From contig CAMWLX010000210.1 in assembly GCA_947175225.1 (NCBI GenBank), positions 1 through 6,376 on the forward strand: DNA of 6,376 nt. The letters run 5' to 3'. Below the pieces are notes generated by a model that saw only the letters and a list, made by a program, of their open reading frames with translations, did not search any database and was not told the DNA's origin. Positions within the stretch are counted from its first letter, which is position 1; every line of letters begins with the position of its first letter. Below are positions 6,305 through 6,376 of this stretch, in pieces. Source of the DNA: an uncultured Porphyromonadaceae bacterium. Its GTDB lineage: Bacteria; Bacteroidota; Bacteroidia; Bacteroidales; Muribaculaceae. Position numbers and translations under genes: made by a program.

Positions 6305-6376
6305 ATCGATTTCTAATTGTCATATATGATGAATCAAGAGTAATCATGATTTATCAAATTCTATGTATAATAAACC
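6305..6376 (-). promoter_or_regulatory. AT-rich lolD leader with a 10-nt-spaced TGAT repeat
   Basis: These 72 nt upstream of lolD hold no gene. Read on the - strand, TGAT occurs three times exactly 10 nt apart, within units AATTTGATAA, ATCATGATTA and CTCTTGATTC (plus-strand 6331-6360). A Bacteroidota -7-like box, TACTCTTG, lies at 6335-6342 on the - strand (consensus TAnnTTTG, one mismatch), but I see no TTG-type -33 element at a suitable distance. The region probably contains the lolD promoter, but the exact site is not settled by the sequence. Confidence 0.3.

Noticed and set aside
6335..6342. TACTCTTG as a definite lolD -7 promoter box
   Set aside because: It matches the Bacteroidota consensus with one mismatch, but no -33 TTG element lies at about 19-21 nt; kept only as a weak note in the leader feature.

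Overview
The window looks like a chromosomal piece of a Bacteroidota genome, most likely order Bacteroidales; a Muribaculaceae-like family is possible but not shown. The reasons are the fused MurF-Alr cell-wall enzyme, which is characteristic of this phylum, the absence of Shine-Dalgarno sequences before any start codon, AT-rich gene leaders, and POT, NSS and LolD proteins of recognisable Bacteroidota style. GC content is in the mid-40s percent by eye.

Layout. Three genes run on the + strand with very short gaps. (1) A POT/PTR-family oligopeptide transporter, cut at its 5' end by the window edge (1-1761). (2) After 44 nt, an NSS-family sodium-coupled amino-acid symporter (1806-3173). (3) After only 2 nt, a bifunctional MurF-alanine racemase fusion (3176-5596). 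On the - strand, convergent with these, is a LolD-type ABC ATPase (6304-5501). Its 3' end overlaps the racemase coding region by 96 nt. The last 72 nt (6305-6376) are the AT-rich leader of lolD. There are no RNA genes, insertion sequences or CRISPR arrays.

How the genes fit together. The + strand genes form a plausible operon for importing peptides and amino acids and then using alanine for peptidoglycan: the racemase makes D-alanine, and MurF would add D-Ala-D-Ala to the muropeptide precursor. LolD belongs to lipoprotein export to the outer membrane and is probably an independent transcription unit.

The least ordinary signals are: (a) the POT-NSS gap is built almost entirely from five 8-nt units around TGACA, which also form an imperfect palindrome ending 4 nt before the NSS start; (b) a hairpin followed by eight T residues, shaped like an intrinsic terminator, lies inside the first 130 nt of murF-alr; (c) the MurF half departs from family motifs and has a shortened central domain while the racemase half looks intact; (d) the alr/lolD tail-to-tail coding overlap gives LolD an unusual acidic tail; (e) the POT protein has Asn at the first Glu of the ExxER proton-coupling motif, a large periplasmic insert, and an extra membrane hairpin in an atypical place. 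No complete new multi-gene system is evident; the regulatory elements (a) and (b) are the best candidates for something undescribed.
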